Assembly (NCBI GenBank): GCA_015272515.1
Contig: JACYLN010000007.1
Location: 62,001 to 126,000, forward strand
Origin: Leptolyngbyaceae cyanobacterium C42_A2020_001
GTDB lineage: Bacteria > Cyanobacteriota > Cyanobacteriia > Leptolyngbyales > Leptolyngbyaceae
Reading direction: 5' to 3'
Length of the DNA stretch: 64,000 bases
Below, one piece after another: positions 34,740-43,686 of this stretch. The translations under genes were made by a program, and so were the position numbers. The notes under the pieces were generated by a model. The model saw nothing but the letters and a program-made list of their open reading frames with translations. It was not told the origin of the DNA and made no database searches. Each line of letters begins with the position of its first letter. Within the stretch, counting starts at the first letter, position 1.

Positions 34740-36368
34740 ATGAACACGTTGATTGGCAAATCGTTACAGGATGGCAAATACACCCTTGATCAGGTGTTGG
34801 GCGAGGGCGGATTCGGAGTAACCTTTCGAGCTACTCATCACTACCTGCAACAAACGGTGGTGATTAAAACACTGAACCCTTCCAGTCAGCCGCAAGCAGA
34901 ATTTAGCGCTGTGCAGCGGCAGTTTCAGGATGAAGGGCGGAGATTAGCGCTGTGTCTCCATCCCAATATTGTGCGGGTGAGCGATTTTTTCATCGAGAAT
35001 GGGATGCCGTTCCTGGTGATGGATTATATTCCTGGCTACACGTTGGAAGAGATGGTTTTTCCCGATCAGCCTTTGCCAGAAGCGACGGCAATTCACTACA
35101 TTCACCAGCTTGGGGCTGCCTTGCAGGTCGTTCATGCGAATGGGTTGCTGCATCGGGATGTGAAACCGCAAAACGTGATTGTGCGCCAGGGGACAAACAA
35201 CGTTATTCTGATCGATTTTGGCATTGCTCGTGAATTCACGTTGGGAACAACCCAAACTCATACCAGCATTATTTCTACAGGCTACGCGCCGCCAGAACAG
35301 TACTTATCTCAAGCTCCAAGAACGCCCGCAACGGATGTGTATGGACTGGCGGCAACTCTTTATGCGCTGGTGACGGCTCATGTACCAGTGCCATCCATTT
35401 TGCGCGATCGCCAACCCATGCCCGCTCCCAAAGATGTACGCCCTGAAATTACAGCCGCAACCAACCAGGCAATTATGCGTGGGATGGCGCTGGACATCCA
35501 GTATCGTCCTGCAACCGTTGAGGAGTGGTTGCGCCTGTTGCCGGATGGGATTACGGCGAATGCCCCTGTCTCAGTAAACCAGCCTATCTATTCCAAAACG
35601 GCTGCAACCATTCCTGTTAGCCCTCAACTGCTTCCAGAATCCCTTCCTTCCAGTTCCCCAAAAGCCTATACGGCTCCTCCCCAGCGATCGCGTTCAGGGT
35701 TATGGGTGCTTCTAGGAATCGCGGCGATCGCCAGCGCGGGTGCCTCTGCGCTGGGAGCTTACTGGTATCATTCCCAGTTCAACTCAACCAGCCTGATTAC
35801 ACCTTCCCCATCTCCTACTGTTGCGGTTTCACCCTCTCCTTCTCCGGTCGCGCCTCCTTCCCCTGTTGCCCCATCCCCCATCCCTGTCTCTCCGTCTCCG
35901 TCTCCCACCCCTTCGCCTGAGCCAACTCCGCCTGCAACAGATGAGGGTGAGTCTTCAACGGATGTGCCAATCCCTGGTTTTCCGACAGGAACGGGGATCG
36001 ATAGCGTCAAAAGTCAACTCGGAGAACCGACATCATCAGGGGAGGGGTTCTGGGCAAATACGCGATCGGCATTATATGACCTGGTTCCTGACCAAGTAAC
36101 CGTCGCCTACTTGTATGACAAGAACACAAATAGAGTGCGTCAAACAGAAGCTTCATTTGCCCAATCAGTTGATCGCGCTGTGATGGCAAACACCCTCAGC
36201 AGTATGCTTGACGGTGCTCTCACAGCTCCGATTGAAGAAGGGCTAAATAACGTACGCAACCGTAACTCCAACCAGTACAACTTCAGCACTGGAGCCTTGA
36301 AGGGTGTAATTGAGCGGAACGACAAGGATCGCATCTACATTGCTGTTTGGGAAGCCGATTTGCATTAA
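34740..36368 (+). CDS. Membrane Ser/Thr protein kinase with conserved C-terminal domain
   Basis: 542 residues from the ATG at 34740. Hanks-type kinase (about 14-268): Gly loop 'GEGGFGVTF', catalytic Lys43 in 'VVIKTLNP', '[13 protein letters not shown]' (HRD at 138-140), '[10 protein letters not shown]' (DFG at 159-161) and 'GYAPPEQYL'. One membrane helix (about 321-344), then a Pro/Ser-rich spacer (about 353-400). A ~130-residue extracytoplasmic domain ('[20 protein letters not shown]' to '[11 protein letters not shown]') ends the protein. The last domain may sense or bind an envelope ligand; I do not recognise it. Ends 3 bp from a convergent gene. Confidence 0.9.
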   Translation: MNTLIGKSLQDGKYTLDQVLGEGGFGVTFRATHHYLQQTVVIKTLNPSSQPQAEFSAVQRQFQDEGRRLALCLHPNIVRVSDFFIENGMPFLVMDYIPGYTLEEMVFPDQPLPEATAIHYIHQLGAALQVVHANGLLHRDVKPQNVIVRQGTNNVILIDFGIAREFTLGTTQTHTSIISTGYAPPEQYLSQAPRTPATDVYGLAATLYALVTAHVPVPSILRDRQPMPAPKDVRPEITAATNQAIMRGMALDIQYRPATVEEWLRLLPDGITANAPVSVNQPIYSKTAATIPVSPQLLPESLPSSSPKAYTAPPQRSRSGLWVLLGIAAIASAGASALGAYWYHSQFNSTSLITPSPSPTVAVSPSPSPVAPPSPVAPSPIPVSPSPSPTPSPEPTPPATDEGESSTDVPIPGFPTGTGIDSVKSQLGEPTSSGEGFWANTRSALYDLVPDQVTVAYLYDKNTNRVRQTEASFAQSVDRAVMANTLSSMLDGALTAPIEEGLNNVRNRNSNQYNFSTGALKGVIERNDKDRIYIAVWEADLH

Positions 36369-36371
36369 CCG

Positions 36372-36827
36372 TTACCGCTTGCCGTTCACGTTAGATTCCT
36401 GACATTTACGTTGGGCAGCTTCAAAAGCCTGTTGGTAATCTCGACCGCCCAACATGACATCACCATAGTACTCATAGGGCGCTGCCCCATAAATTGGCAG
36501 AGGCGGATCATCGGGATAGTCTTCTTTGGCTTCTTCGATCGCGGCTTTAAGCTGCTTCACCGTCAGCCGTTGAACAGGAAAATAATGGAAGGTTGCGGAT
36601 GGCTGATTCAGGAACGGTAGGGAAGGGTCGAGGATGCACTCTTCCAACTCAATCCAGGCGTGCTCCAGCGGTTTGCTGCGATTTCCTAGCACCAAAAAAC
36701 CCTGGACGTATTGTGCCCCTGAAACGGCAAGTGCGGCTCGATGGGCATTCTCAAACGGCGCTTTTGACTTGCTTTTGACTTGCTGGGACAATTCTCGCGA
36801 TCGCGCTTCATCCAGTGGCTTACTCAT
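36372..36827 (-). CDS. Conserved cyanobacteria-type protein of unknown function
   Basis: 151 residues, soluble. It contains 'GAQYVQGFLVLGNRSKPLEH', 'HAWIELEECILDPSLPFL' and 'TVKQLKAAIEEAKEDYPDDP', and ends 'AFEAAQRKCQESN'. The 'xYVxGxxVxxxxxxxEHAWIE' pattern resembles small proteins that process or bind peptides, but this is weak. It lies 11 bp downstream of the secreted protein gene on the same strand, so the two may be co-transcribed. Confidence 0.65.
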   Translation of the reverse strand: MSKPLDEARSRELSQQVKSKSKAPFENAHRAALAVSGAQYVQGFLVLGNRSKPLEHAWIELEECILDPSLPFLNQPSATFHYFPVQRLTVKQLKAAIEEAKEDYPDDPPLPIYGAAPYEYYGDVMLGGRDYQQAFEAAQRKCQESNVNGKR

Positions 36828-36837
36828 CAGTTGGGTG

Positions 36838-37185
36838 TTATTGGTCCAGATCTAGTAATAGTTGTAGTCTATTATCCCGGTCGGGTGCTGTACTAGGAAA
36901 ATCACCTGGCTGGGCAGTGCTGCGACCAGGACCAACAACCACCCGTGTGTTTCGATCAATTCGGTATAGCAGAAGTTGATCATTTCCAGCGGTATCGGGT
37001 GTTTGCCCTGGCTCCGGTGCCACAACGCGGCGGGTTGGCTTGGCGGGCTGCTGAATCGAGCGTTCTTGAACACCCAGCATTTGGGCGGGAGAGGGAGACT
37101 GCTGACCAGTTTGAGCAAACCCAGCCTGAATAAAGCCAATCAAAGCAAAAGCCGCACCAATGACTATAAACATCGTCCGTTGCAT
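36838..37185 (-). CDS. Small secreted protein
   Basis: 115 residues. A clear signal peptide 'MFIVIGAAFALIGFIQAGFA' with likely cleavage at the FAQ junction is followed by a Pro/Gln-rich disordered region and a short conserved-looking stretch ('LLLYRIDRNTRVVVGPGRS'). The start at 37185 is preceded by a good ribosome binding site (aggagca). Unknown function. Confidence 0.7.
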   Translation of the reverse strand: MQRTMFIVIGAAFALIGFIQAGFAQTGQQSPSPAQMLGVQERSIQQPAKPTRRVVAPEPGQTPDTAGNDQLLLYRIDRNTRVVVGPGRSTAQPGDFPSTAPDRDNRLQLLLDLDQ

Positions 37186-37366
37186 AAAATGCTCCTGACT
37201 TAATTTTTTCTTCTTTTTAGCGCGTTATTGATGAGTAGAGCCTCTTTCTTAATCAGGAATTCAAGATATAGCTTTAGTGAGAAAGCATACGATAGCAAGA
37301 CCCGCTAAGGTATTTGATTGGGTAGGTTTGCCCACGTTTGTGGAGCGTTAACCAGGCTGATTTTGA

Positions 37367-40300
37367 TTATTGGGGATGCTGCTGGCAAAATTCTTGAGTT
37401 TCGGTGAAGGTTTTGGTGTGAGTTTGCAAGTAATCATTTGTCCATTCGCAGCCGCGCGCTAGAAGTTTATCTAATTCGCCCTGAATCGCAAACTTCCATA
37501 ACAAAATAGTTTGATCTTCGCTAGCCGTAGCTAGCAGCGTTCCATCACGGCTAAAACTCACATCACTAACGCGATCGCGATGTCCCCGCAGGGTTGTAAT
37601 CAGCTTGCCATCGTGTTTCCACAATTTCACGGTGCCGTCATAACTGGCAGTCGCAATAAAGCGATCGTCATCGCTAAACGTTGCCGCAACAACTCCGTCT
37701 TCGTGCCCTCTGAGCGTGAGCAAGAGTTGCCCGTTACGGCTCCACACCCTTGCCGTTCCGTCATAGCTAGCAGTCAAAACTTGGTCACCTGCATGACTGA
37801 AAGTAGCGTTATACACCCATCCCTGGTGTCCCTTTAGTTGAGTGATGACGGTTCCCTGCAAGGTCATCATTTGCACCGTATTATCCCACCCGGAAACAAC
37901 CAGGGTTCGTCCATCGGGGCTGAAGCTGGCTGAGAGCAGCCCTCGGTTGAAATTTTGCAAGCTGCGAATCTGTGTGCCATCCCGCCGCCACAGCCGCACC
38001 GTTTGATCTGCGCCAGCCGAGACGAGCATTTTTCCGTCTGGGCTGAACCTCACCGAGTGCACAGGCCCCGCGTGCCCAATCAGCGTTTTGAGTAATTGCC
38101 CGCTGCGGTTCCAGAGTTTGATTGTATGGTCGGAACTGGCGGAGGCAAGCAGTTTGCTATCTGGACTAAAGCTGACTGACCAAATGATGCCTTGATGGCC
38201 TTTAAGCTGATGCAAGGGCGTACCTTTGCGATCCCAGAGGCGAACAGTAGCATCGGCTCCGGCTGAAGCCAGAATTGTGTCATCTGGGGAAAAAGATACG
38301 CTGTAAACTCTTGCCCAATGGGCTTGCAAGGTTGCCAGGAGGGGACGGTTGAGCGCCCAACGGCGAATGACGCGATCGCCTCCCACGGAGAGCAGCAATC
38401 CATCTCGATGGCTGAAACTGAGGTTACGAATTTGGGCGCTGTGACCAGGTAAGTTTGCAATTAAGGTGCCATTGAGAGTCCACAGTTTAATGGTTTTGTC
38501 CCATCCTGCGGAAGCGATCGTTTTGCCATCCCGGCTGAATTTGGCATCGTTCACCAAAGAACTGTGCCCCGCGATTACTCGAATCGGGGTACCATCTCGA
38601 TTCCACAGGCGCACGGTTTCATCCCAACTGGCAGAAACCAACCGTTTGCCATCGCGGCTAAAGCTCACACTGCGGACCTGAGCCGTATGACCCACCAGCG
38701 TTCTAATCGGTGTCCCGTTCCGGTTCCACAAGCGGATGGTGCGATCATCACTGGCAGAAGCAATCAATTGTCCATCTGGACTAAAAGTCACCGATCTAAC
38801 AGGGGCATTATGTCCTTCCAGAGTTTTTAACAGTTTGCCATTCAGATTCCACAACCGCACCATGCTGTCTTCGCTAGCCGTGGCGATCATGCGCCCGTCG
38901 GGAGAAAAGGCGATCCCCACCACGGGAGCCGTTTGCCGACCTAATGAAACTCGTTGCTGTTTCTCCCCAAGCCGCACTAGAAATGCTTGCCCCTGACTGC
39001 CGTTTCGGCTAGAGCCTCCCACCGCCAAAAACTGCTGATTAGGAGAAAAGGCGACTGCCATGAAAGCATCATTTTGCTGACTGCGGATTTGATTGACTAA
39101 GGCTCCATCTTGATTCCAGATTTTAACGGAGCCATCGTCGCTCGCTGATGCAATGAATTTTGCATCAGGACTGGTATCAACATCCCAAATAATTCCGGCG
39201 TGGGCACCAATGCGTTGGTTTTCTTGCACCCAAAACACCGCTTGCTGTAAAGCTGTGACAACGGTTGATTTGAGTTTCTCGTCGGTTAAGCCAAATTGCT
39301 TGTATTCGATCCCGGCGTGCATGGCTTCTAGCAGCGCTTCAAACGGACGCTCTGACCGAAAGAGTGCTTCAGACGTTCTGGTTTGTGCCCAAACGCGCTC
39401 TTTTTGCGCCTCCATGCGAGAGCGATTGGCGTTTTGATACTGCCGATATGCCGTTAATCCCAACGCGATCGCGGCTAGAGAAATCAAGCTGATCAGCCCT
39501 AGCCCAAAGCGTTGTAGGCGTAAGGTGGCACGCTGCCGGCGAATTTCGGTGGCATTTGAGGCAGTGACGTAATCCCGTTGCAAGCGGGTGGGTTGGGGAT
39601 TTTTAGTGGGATTGTTCAACAGCCATTGCTGAATCTCCTTAAGGGTGCTGCCTCGGAGTAGCAAACTCTCGTCGCGATCGCTGTTCTGCCACTCCAAAGC
39701 TCTTACCAGCAAACGGGTGTGAGTTCGCAAATGCACCGGATCGGTATCCAGTGTCCTCAGCAGAACATTGAAATTGGCATCAAACGCGCCCTTGTGCTGG
39801 TTAAAATCAATCCACTGCACACTCGCTAAACCGGGTGGCAACTTTGCCGGATTCACGGGTTGAATCAGCACCGTAATAATGCGTTTGTTGAGCTTAGTGG
39901 CATACTCCACTTCGCTGGAACAATAGGGCGAATCAATCGAACTGGGTGAGATCACAAACAAAAAATGATCGGAGTTTTCGATCCCGCGGTAAATTTCTTG
40001 TTGAAAGTCGGAACTGCCCGCTGCAATGTTCTCCTGATCAAACCAAGTTGTTTTACCGTGAATTTGCAAGGCATCGTTAAGTCGTCGGGCAAATTCAGAA
40101 TCTTTGCGGGAATAGGAAACGAATACATCCAGCGGCACTCCTTCTGGTTGCCGCAAGCTCTCATGAATAAATTCTTCAATTAGGGGAATTGGATGATGCT
40201 GTTCTCGGTGCTGGGCAATTTTGAGCCACGACTCGGCATGACGCAGGTTATAGCCGCGTAGCAGAACACTGGGATTGCGGTGCTGCCGATCCCACTTCAG

Positions 40301-41443
40301 TGCTTTTGTCAGCAGAATCTTGTGTTCTTCATAGTAGTCGGCATCCTGGTTCAGGATTTTGATCAACTTGGCAACGTCTCGTTCATATTGAGCTTGAGTG
40401 GTGTTGTCGGCAAAGTTGATGAAGTGCAAACTCCGGAGTTCGGGGGGGATGAGGTTGAGATCGGTAGGGCAAATTAGCAGGGGAATGATCCGTTTATTAA
40501 GGCTGAGAGCGTACTGAATTTCTTGCTGACAGTAGGGTGATTTGAGCGAAGCGGGGGAAATTAGGTAAACCACATTATCGGCTTCTTCAATGCCGTGGTT
40601 AATCTCTTGCTGAAAGTCAGCGCCTGTTTGAATGTCTGTTTTGCTGACCCAAACGGTGAGGTTTTCTCGAATCAAGCAATAGCGGAATTGCTCCATTAAT
40701 GCACGATCGCCGCTTGCCCAGGAGATGAATACCTGGGTCATCAGATTGTTGGCGTTTTTGGTGCTTTCGGTGATAAATTCGCAGTGCAGATCGGTCGGGA
40801 TGCAGGGCGGTTGAGTGTCATGAAAGCGGGTTTTGAGCCAGGTTTCGGCTTGTTGCCGTTCTTCCCCAATCAAGAGGTGGTGTGGTTCGCGATGGTGGTG
40901 TTCCCATTCCAAAGCTCTTGCCAAAAATGCGGTATGTTGGCGAACATAAACCCGATCGCGCTCAAAAATTGCCAGTAGATCTTGCAGCGATCGCTCAAAA
41001 TCATCCACCCCTTCGCGGCAATATACCCAGTTAATCTTGCAGATCTCTGGATGCATATTAGGGAAGCTAGAGTGTCGCCCTTGCGCTTGATAGGTTTCCC
41101 ATTGTTCGTCTGTTCCAGTGGGAAAGCGCTGTTGCCAGATTTCACGGTTAATTTGCTCTACGTGTAGCACGGGGATAATCCGTTTGTTGCGCTTCAGCGC
41201 TCGCTCAACTTCTAATGCACAGTAGGGCGAATTGACCGAGTGAGGAGAAATAATAAACAGAAAATTGTCTGCTTTTTCAATGCCGTCGTCGATTTGCTTT
41301 TGATAGTCTACGCCCAGGGGAATATCTTCAAAATCGAACCAGACTTCTAGACCCTGAGCAATCAGGCGATCATTCAATTTCTTGGCAAAAAATTTGCTAT
41401 CCGCCCTGCCATAGGAGATAAAAACATCCTGAAAGCGGTTCAT
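37367..41443 (-). CDS. Triple-TIR, membrane-anchored, 14-blade WD40 protein
   Basis: 1358 residues from the ATG at 41443 (MNRFQDVFISYGRADS); the ORF extends to 41512 but the extra residues are unlike the family. Three TIR domains lie at about 3-160, 237-365 and 438-565, each followed by the same ~65-residue helical spacer ('H..LL..ALEW....' then 'LLRGxxLxxAxxWL'). A membrane helix sits at 646-664. Fourteen WD40 repeats (about 745-1325, 'VxSVSFSPDGKxLASASxD' type) could form two seven-bladed propellers. The tail 'LLARGCEWTNDYLQT' is common in cyanobacterial WD40 signalling proteins. The TIR NADase glutamate equivalent is present in all three (Glu78, Glu308, Glu511). No nucleotide-binding STAND module is present. 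Role unknown: signalling or defence is inference. Confidence 0.9.
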   Translation of the reverse strand: MNRFQDVFISYGRADSKFFAKKLNDRLIAQGLEVWFDFEDIPLGVDYQKQIDDGIEKADNFLFIISPHSVNSPYCALEVERALKRNKRIIPVLHVEQINREIWQQRFPTGTDEQWETYQAQGRHSSFPNMHPEICKINWVYCREGVDDFERSLQDLLAIFERDRVYVRQHTAFLARALEWEHHHREPHHLLIGEERQQAETWLKTRFHDTQPPCIPTDLHCEFITESTKNANNLMTQVFISWASGDRALMEQFRYCLIRENLTVWVSKTDIQTGADFQQEINHGIEEADNVVYLISPASLKSPYCQQEIQYALSLNKRIIPLLICPTDLNLIPPELRSLHFINFADNTTQAQYERDVAKLIKILNQDADYYEEHKILLTKALKWDRQHRNPSVLLRGYNLRHAESWLKIAQHREQHHPIPLIEEFIHESLRQPEGVPLDVFVSYSRKDSEFARRLNDALQIHGKTTWFDQENIAAGSSDFQQEIYRGIENSDHFLFVISPSSIDSPYCSSEVEYATKLNKRIITVLIQPVNPAKLPPGLASVQWIDFNQHKGAFDANFNVLLRTLDTDPVHLRTHTRLLVRALEWQNSDRDESLLLRGSTLKEIQQWLLNNPTKNPQPTRLQRDYVTASNATEIRRQRATLRLQRFGLGLISLISLAAIALGLTAYRQYQNANRSRMEAQKERVWAQTRTSEALFRSERPFEALLEAMHAGIEYKQFGLTDEKLKSTVVTALQQAVFWVQENQRIGAHAGIIWDVDTSPDAKFIASASDDGSVKIWNQDGALVNQIRSQQNDAFMAVAFSPNQQFLAVGGSSRNGSQGQAFLVRLGEKQQRVSLGRQTAPVVGIAFSPDGRMIATASEDSMVRLWNLNGKLLKTLEGHNAPVRSVTFSPDGQLIASASDDRTIRLWNRNGTPIRTLVGHTAQVRSVSFSRDGKRLVSASWDETVRLWNRDGTPIRVIAGHSSLVNDAKFSRDGKTIASAGWDKTIKLWTLNGTLIANLPGHSAQIRNLSFSHRDGLLLSVGGDRVIRRWALNRPLLATLQAHWARVYSVSFSPDDTILASAGADATVRLWDRKGTPLHQLKGHQGIIWSVSFSPDSKLLASASSDHTIKLWNRSGQLLKTLIGHAGPVHSVRFSPDGKMLVSAGADQTVRLWRRDGTQIRSLQNFNRGLLSASFSPDGRTLVVSGWDNTVQMMTLQGTVITQLKGHQGWVYNATFSHAGDQVLTASYDGTARVWSRNGQLLLTLRGHEDGVVAATFSDDDRFIATASYDGTVKLWKHDGKLITTLRGHRDRVSDVSFSRDGTLLATASEDQTILLWKFAIQGELDKLLARGCEWTNDYLQTHTKTFTETQEFCQQHPQ

Positions 41444-41653
41444 AGTGGTAGATGCAATGAGGGTATGACGATCAAACGCGGGTAAAGTATGCACAACTTT
41501 GAGCAGAAACAAGAAGGAGTTTTAGCACCTCAGACCGAATCAGGAGTTGGTACTCTTCTCGGATCATACGGAATTTTTATTGGGGAACTAAAGGATATTT
41601 GCTGAAGTTTTACAATGAAGGGCTGACTCTTTTTTATCTGAGTGTCTCCATTC

Positions 41654-42157
41654 ATGCCCAACCGTAGACCCGATATTGGCTTTTTACCAACACCACCGGA
41701 GGTAGTGGATGTCATCCTAGACCTGGCTGGACTCAATCAGCAAGATCTGGTGTATGACTTGGGCTGTGGTGATGGGCGCATTTTGATTGCGGCAGCTCAA
41801 CGATTTGGGGTTCGTGGTGTGGGGATTGATATTGACCACGATCGCGTGCAGGAAGCAACCCATTACGCGCAACAAGCTGGAGTGTCTCATCTCCTGACCT
41901 TTCAGCAGCAAGACTTGTATGAGAGTCAGTTTGCTTCGGCAACGGTGGTAATTCTCTACCTCTTGCCCCATCTCAACCTGAAACTGCGTCCGCGCATTTT
42001 TGACCAACTCAAACCTGGCACTCGCATCATTTCTCACGACTTCGACATGGGGGATTGGCCGCCAGAGCAGATAGTGCAAATTCCAACGCAAGAAGGAGAA
42101 GTTGCGACGCTGTATTACTGGACGCTCGCCGATGCGATCGCCGAAATCAAAGCATGA
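41654..42157 (+). CDS. Class I SAM-dependent methyltransferase
   Basis: 167 residues from the ATG at 41654; a GTG at 41642 would add four. Motif I 'LVYDLGCGDGRILIAAAQRF', motif II 'GVGIDIDHDRVQEATHYAQQ' and post-motif 'LTFQQQDLYES' bind S-adenosylmethionine. The compact size and 'DIGFLPTPPEVVDVILDLAG' start match small cyanobacterial/plant methyltransferases related to protein-lysine or rRNA enzymes; substrate unknown. Divergent from the triple-TIR gene and convergent with rsgA. Confidence 0.88.
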   Translation: MPNRRPDIGFLPTPPEVVDVILDLAGLNQQDLVYDLGCGDGRILIAAAQRFGVRGVGIDIDHDRVQEATHYAQQAGVSHLLTFQQQDLYESQFASATVVILYLLPHLNLKLRPRIFDQLKPGTRIISHDFDMGDWPPEQIVQIPTQEGEVATLYYWTLADAIAEIKA

Positions 42158-42159
42158 CA

Positions 42160-43413
42160 CTACTCCTCAATTGAGGCTTCTTCTTCATGGCGCAGATCTA
42201 ACAGTTCTTGCTGTTGGGTGCGGCGAGACGGACGGCGGTACTTTTTAAGTTCCAACTTTGGCTCGTAGGTTTTGCGTCCCTGACGACGAGTTTTCACTTT
42301 CAGCGTAGTTTCTTCATTCCGCGTCTGCTCTGAGGCTTCCCGATGGGCGATCGCTTCCTCCAGCAACAGCAAGTAATACTCGTACCGTTCCCATTCTCCC
42401 CGCACAACGCAGCCCGGTTCATCGCGATGTAAACAATCGCTGAATTGACAGGGTGCTGTTACTAACCGCTGGTGAGCTTCGGGAAAGTAGTTTGCAAGGT
42501 CTTCTGGGCTACAGTCGAGTTCTGGCTGGTTAAACCCTGGTGTATCTGCTAGTAACCCCCCTCTGGGCAATTCAAACAGTTCCACGTGGCGCGTCGTATG
42601 GCGACCCCTAGCCAACTTGCCCGACACTTCTCCTACCCGCAAGTTTGCCTGAGGTACCAAATAATTAATCAAGCTAGATTTGCCAACCCCAGACGGTCCC
42701 GAAACCACTGTAATGCGATCGCTCAACTGCTGAAACAGCGTGTCAAGCCCTTGCTGCCTGTGAACGCTGATGAACATTGGCTCATAACCCCACTGTTGTA
42801 AGCGATGTTGCCAGTGAGCCTGCTCCTCTTCTGATGCCAAATCGCTCTTGCTCAGACACAAGCACACATTCAATTCGGTCGATTCCGCCTTCACTAAAAA
42901 CCGTGTAAGCTGATTCGGGTCAAGGGCAGGTTCTACCAGCGCGAAGACCAACAAAATCTGGTTTGCGTTCGCAACGGGTGGACGATCAAGTTCCGACTCT
43001 CGCGGTAAGATTCCTGCGATCGCCCCACGTCCTCCCTGCCAGTCGGGTTCCTCAATCTCCACGCGATCGCCCACCATAACGCGTTGTCCCAGTTTCTTTA
43101 GGCGCGATCGGCGAGTGCAGAGGAGAGTGAAGATTGGTGATTGGTGATTAGTGATTAGTGATTGGGAAGGAGGGATAGGGACTTCTTCTAACTCCTGGCT
43201 TTCGATTCCTGACTGCTGACTCCTGACTCCTGACTTCTCCTCCAATCTAGAATCTGCGATCGACACCCTAAAATCTTCTTGGCTTCTGGCTTCCATCTCC
43301 TTCTCATCTAGCCGCACCAAATAAAAATTTGCCTGAACCGCCAGTACCGTCCCAATCAACCCACCGTCCAATACCTGATTTCGGGCTGATGATTCCTGCA
43401 ACTCAGCACTCAT
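42160..43413 (-). CDS. rsgA: Ribosome small-subunit GTPase RsgA with inserted heptad-repeat segment
   Basis: Circularly permuted GTPase that checks late 30S maturation. 417 residues. OB fold (about 15-135), G4 'CLSKSDLA' (about 187-194), G1 'SGPSGVGKSSLIN' (238-250), G3 'DTPGF' (290-294), and the zinc site Cys322, Cys327, His329, Cys335. The OB fold carries an extra segment at about residues 41-94 that other RsgA proteins lack; residues 60-69 and 83-94 are encoded by heptanucleotide repeats. Low sequence complexity there ('GVRSQQSGIESQELEE') fits an insertion that stayed in frame. The start codon lies in another heptad array. Confidence 0.93.
   Translation of the reverse strand: MSAELQESSARNQVLDGGLIGTVLAVQANFYLVRLDEKEMEARSQEDFRVSIADSRLEEKSGVRSQQSGIESQELEEVPIPPSQSLITNHQSPIFTLLCTRRSRLKKLGQRVMVGDRVEIEEPDWQGGRGAIAGILPRESELDRPPVANANQILLVFALVEPALDPNQLTRFLVKAESTELNVCLCLSKSDLASEEEQAHWQHRLQQWGYEPMFISVHRQQGLDTLFQQLSDRITVVSGPSGVGKSSLINYLVPQANLRVGEVSGKLARGRHTTRHVELFELPRGGLLADTPGFNQPELDCSPEDLANYFPEAHQRLVTAPCQFSDCLHRDEPGCVVRGEWERYEYYLLLLEEAIAHREASEQTRNEETTLKVKTRRQGRKTYEPKLELKKYRRPSRRTQQQELLDLRHEEEASIEE
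43132..43166. repeat. Heptanucleotide repeat array inside rsgA (gattrgt type, five units)
   Basis: Units gattggt, gattggt, gattagt, gattagt, gattggg on the plus strand. They encode about residues 83-94 of RsgA. Confidence 0.9.
43207..43234. repeat. Heptanucleotide repeat array inside rsgA (tcctgac type, four units)
   Basis: Units tcctgac, tgctgac, tcctgac, tcctgac on the plus strand. They encode about residues 60-69 of RsgA. Confidence 0.9.
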
Positions 43414-43428
43414 AACTCAGCACTCAGC
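43401..43428. repeat. Heptanucleotide array at the tusA-rsgA junction
   Basis: Units actcagc, actcata, actcagc, actcagc. On the minus strand the array supplies the tusA stop (43417-43419) and the rsgA ATG (43411-43413), giving the shared residues SAE at the TusA C-terminus and the RsgA N-terminus. Confidence 0.9.
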
Positions 43429-43686
43429 ACTGCTGTAAGCTGGACGGCGAACCTGCAAAGCAAAAAAGTCAGTACAGTTCTCCAGGTGCTCGATCGCGTA
43501 GCCTTCCATTGCCAAACTATCAGGTACCTGCTCCACAGGTTCTCCAGGATCAAGCCAAACTTCCAGCAATTCACCGGGCTGCATCTGCTCTAACCGCAAC
43601 TTCGTCCGCACAAAATTAATTGGGCAAGGAGTTCCCCGTAAATCTAACTTGGCATTGGGTGTTTCCACGATTGCTCCAGCACTCAT
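43417..43686 (-). CDS. TusA-family sulfur-carrier-like protein
   Basis: 89 residues. '[20 protein letters not shown]' holds the conserved CPxxx motif with the active cysteine, followed by '[20 protein letters not shown]'. TusA proteins relay sulfur for tRNA thiolation, molybdopterin or sulfur oxidation; which applies here is unknown. The start overlaps the dnaJ stop (ATGA), so translation is probably coupled. The C-terminus 'SSAEC' is encoded by a heptad repeat and is probably not functional. Confidence 0.88.
   Translation of the reverse strand: MSAGAIVETPNAKLDLRGTPCPINFVRTKLRLEQMQPGELLEVWLDPGEPVEQVPDSLAMEGYAIEHLENCTDFFALQVRRPAYSSAEC

Noticed and set aside
43132-43234. CRISPR-like array in rsgA
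   Set aside because: Units are 7 nt with no spacers and sit inside a gene; they are heptad repeats.
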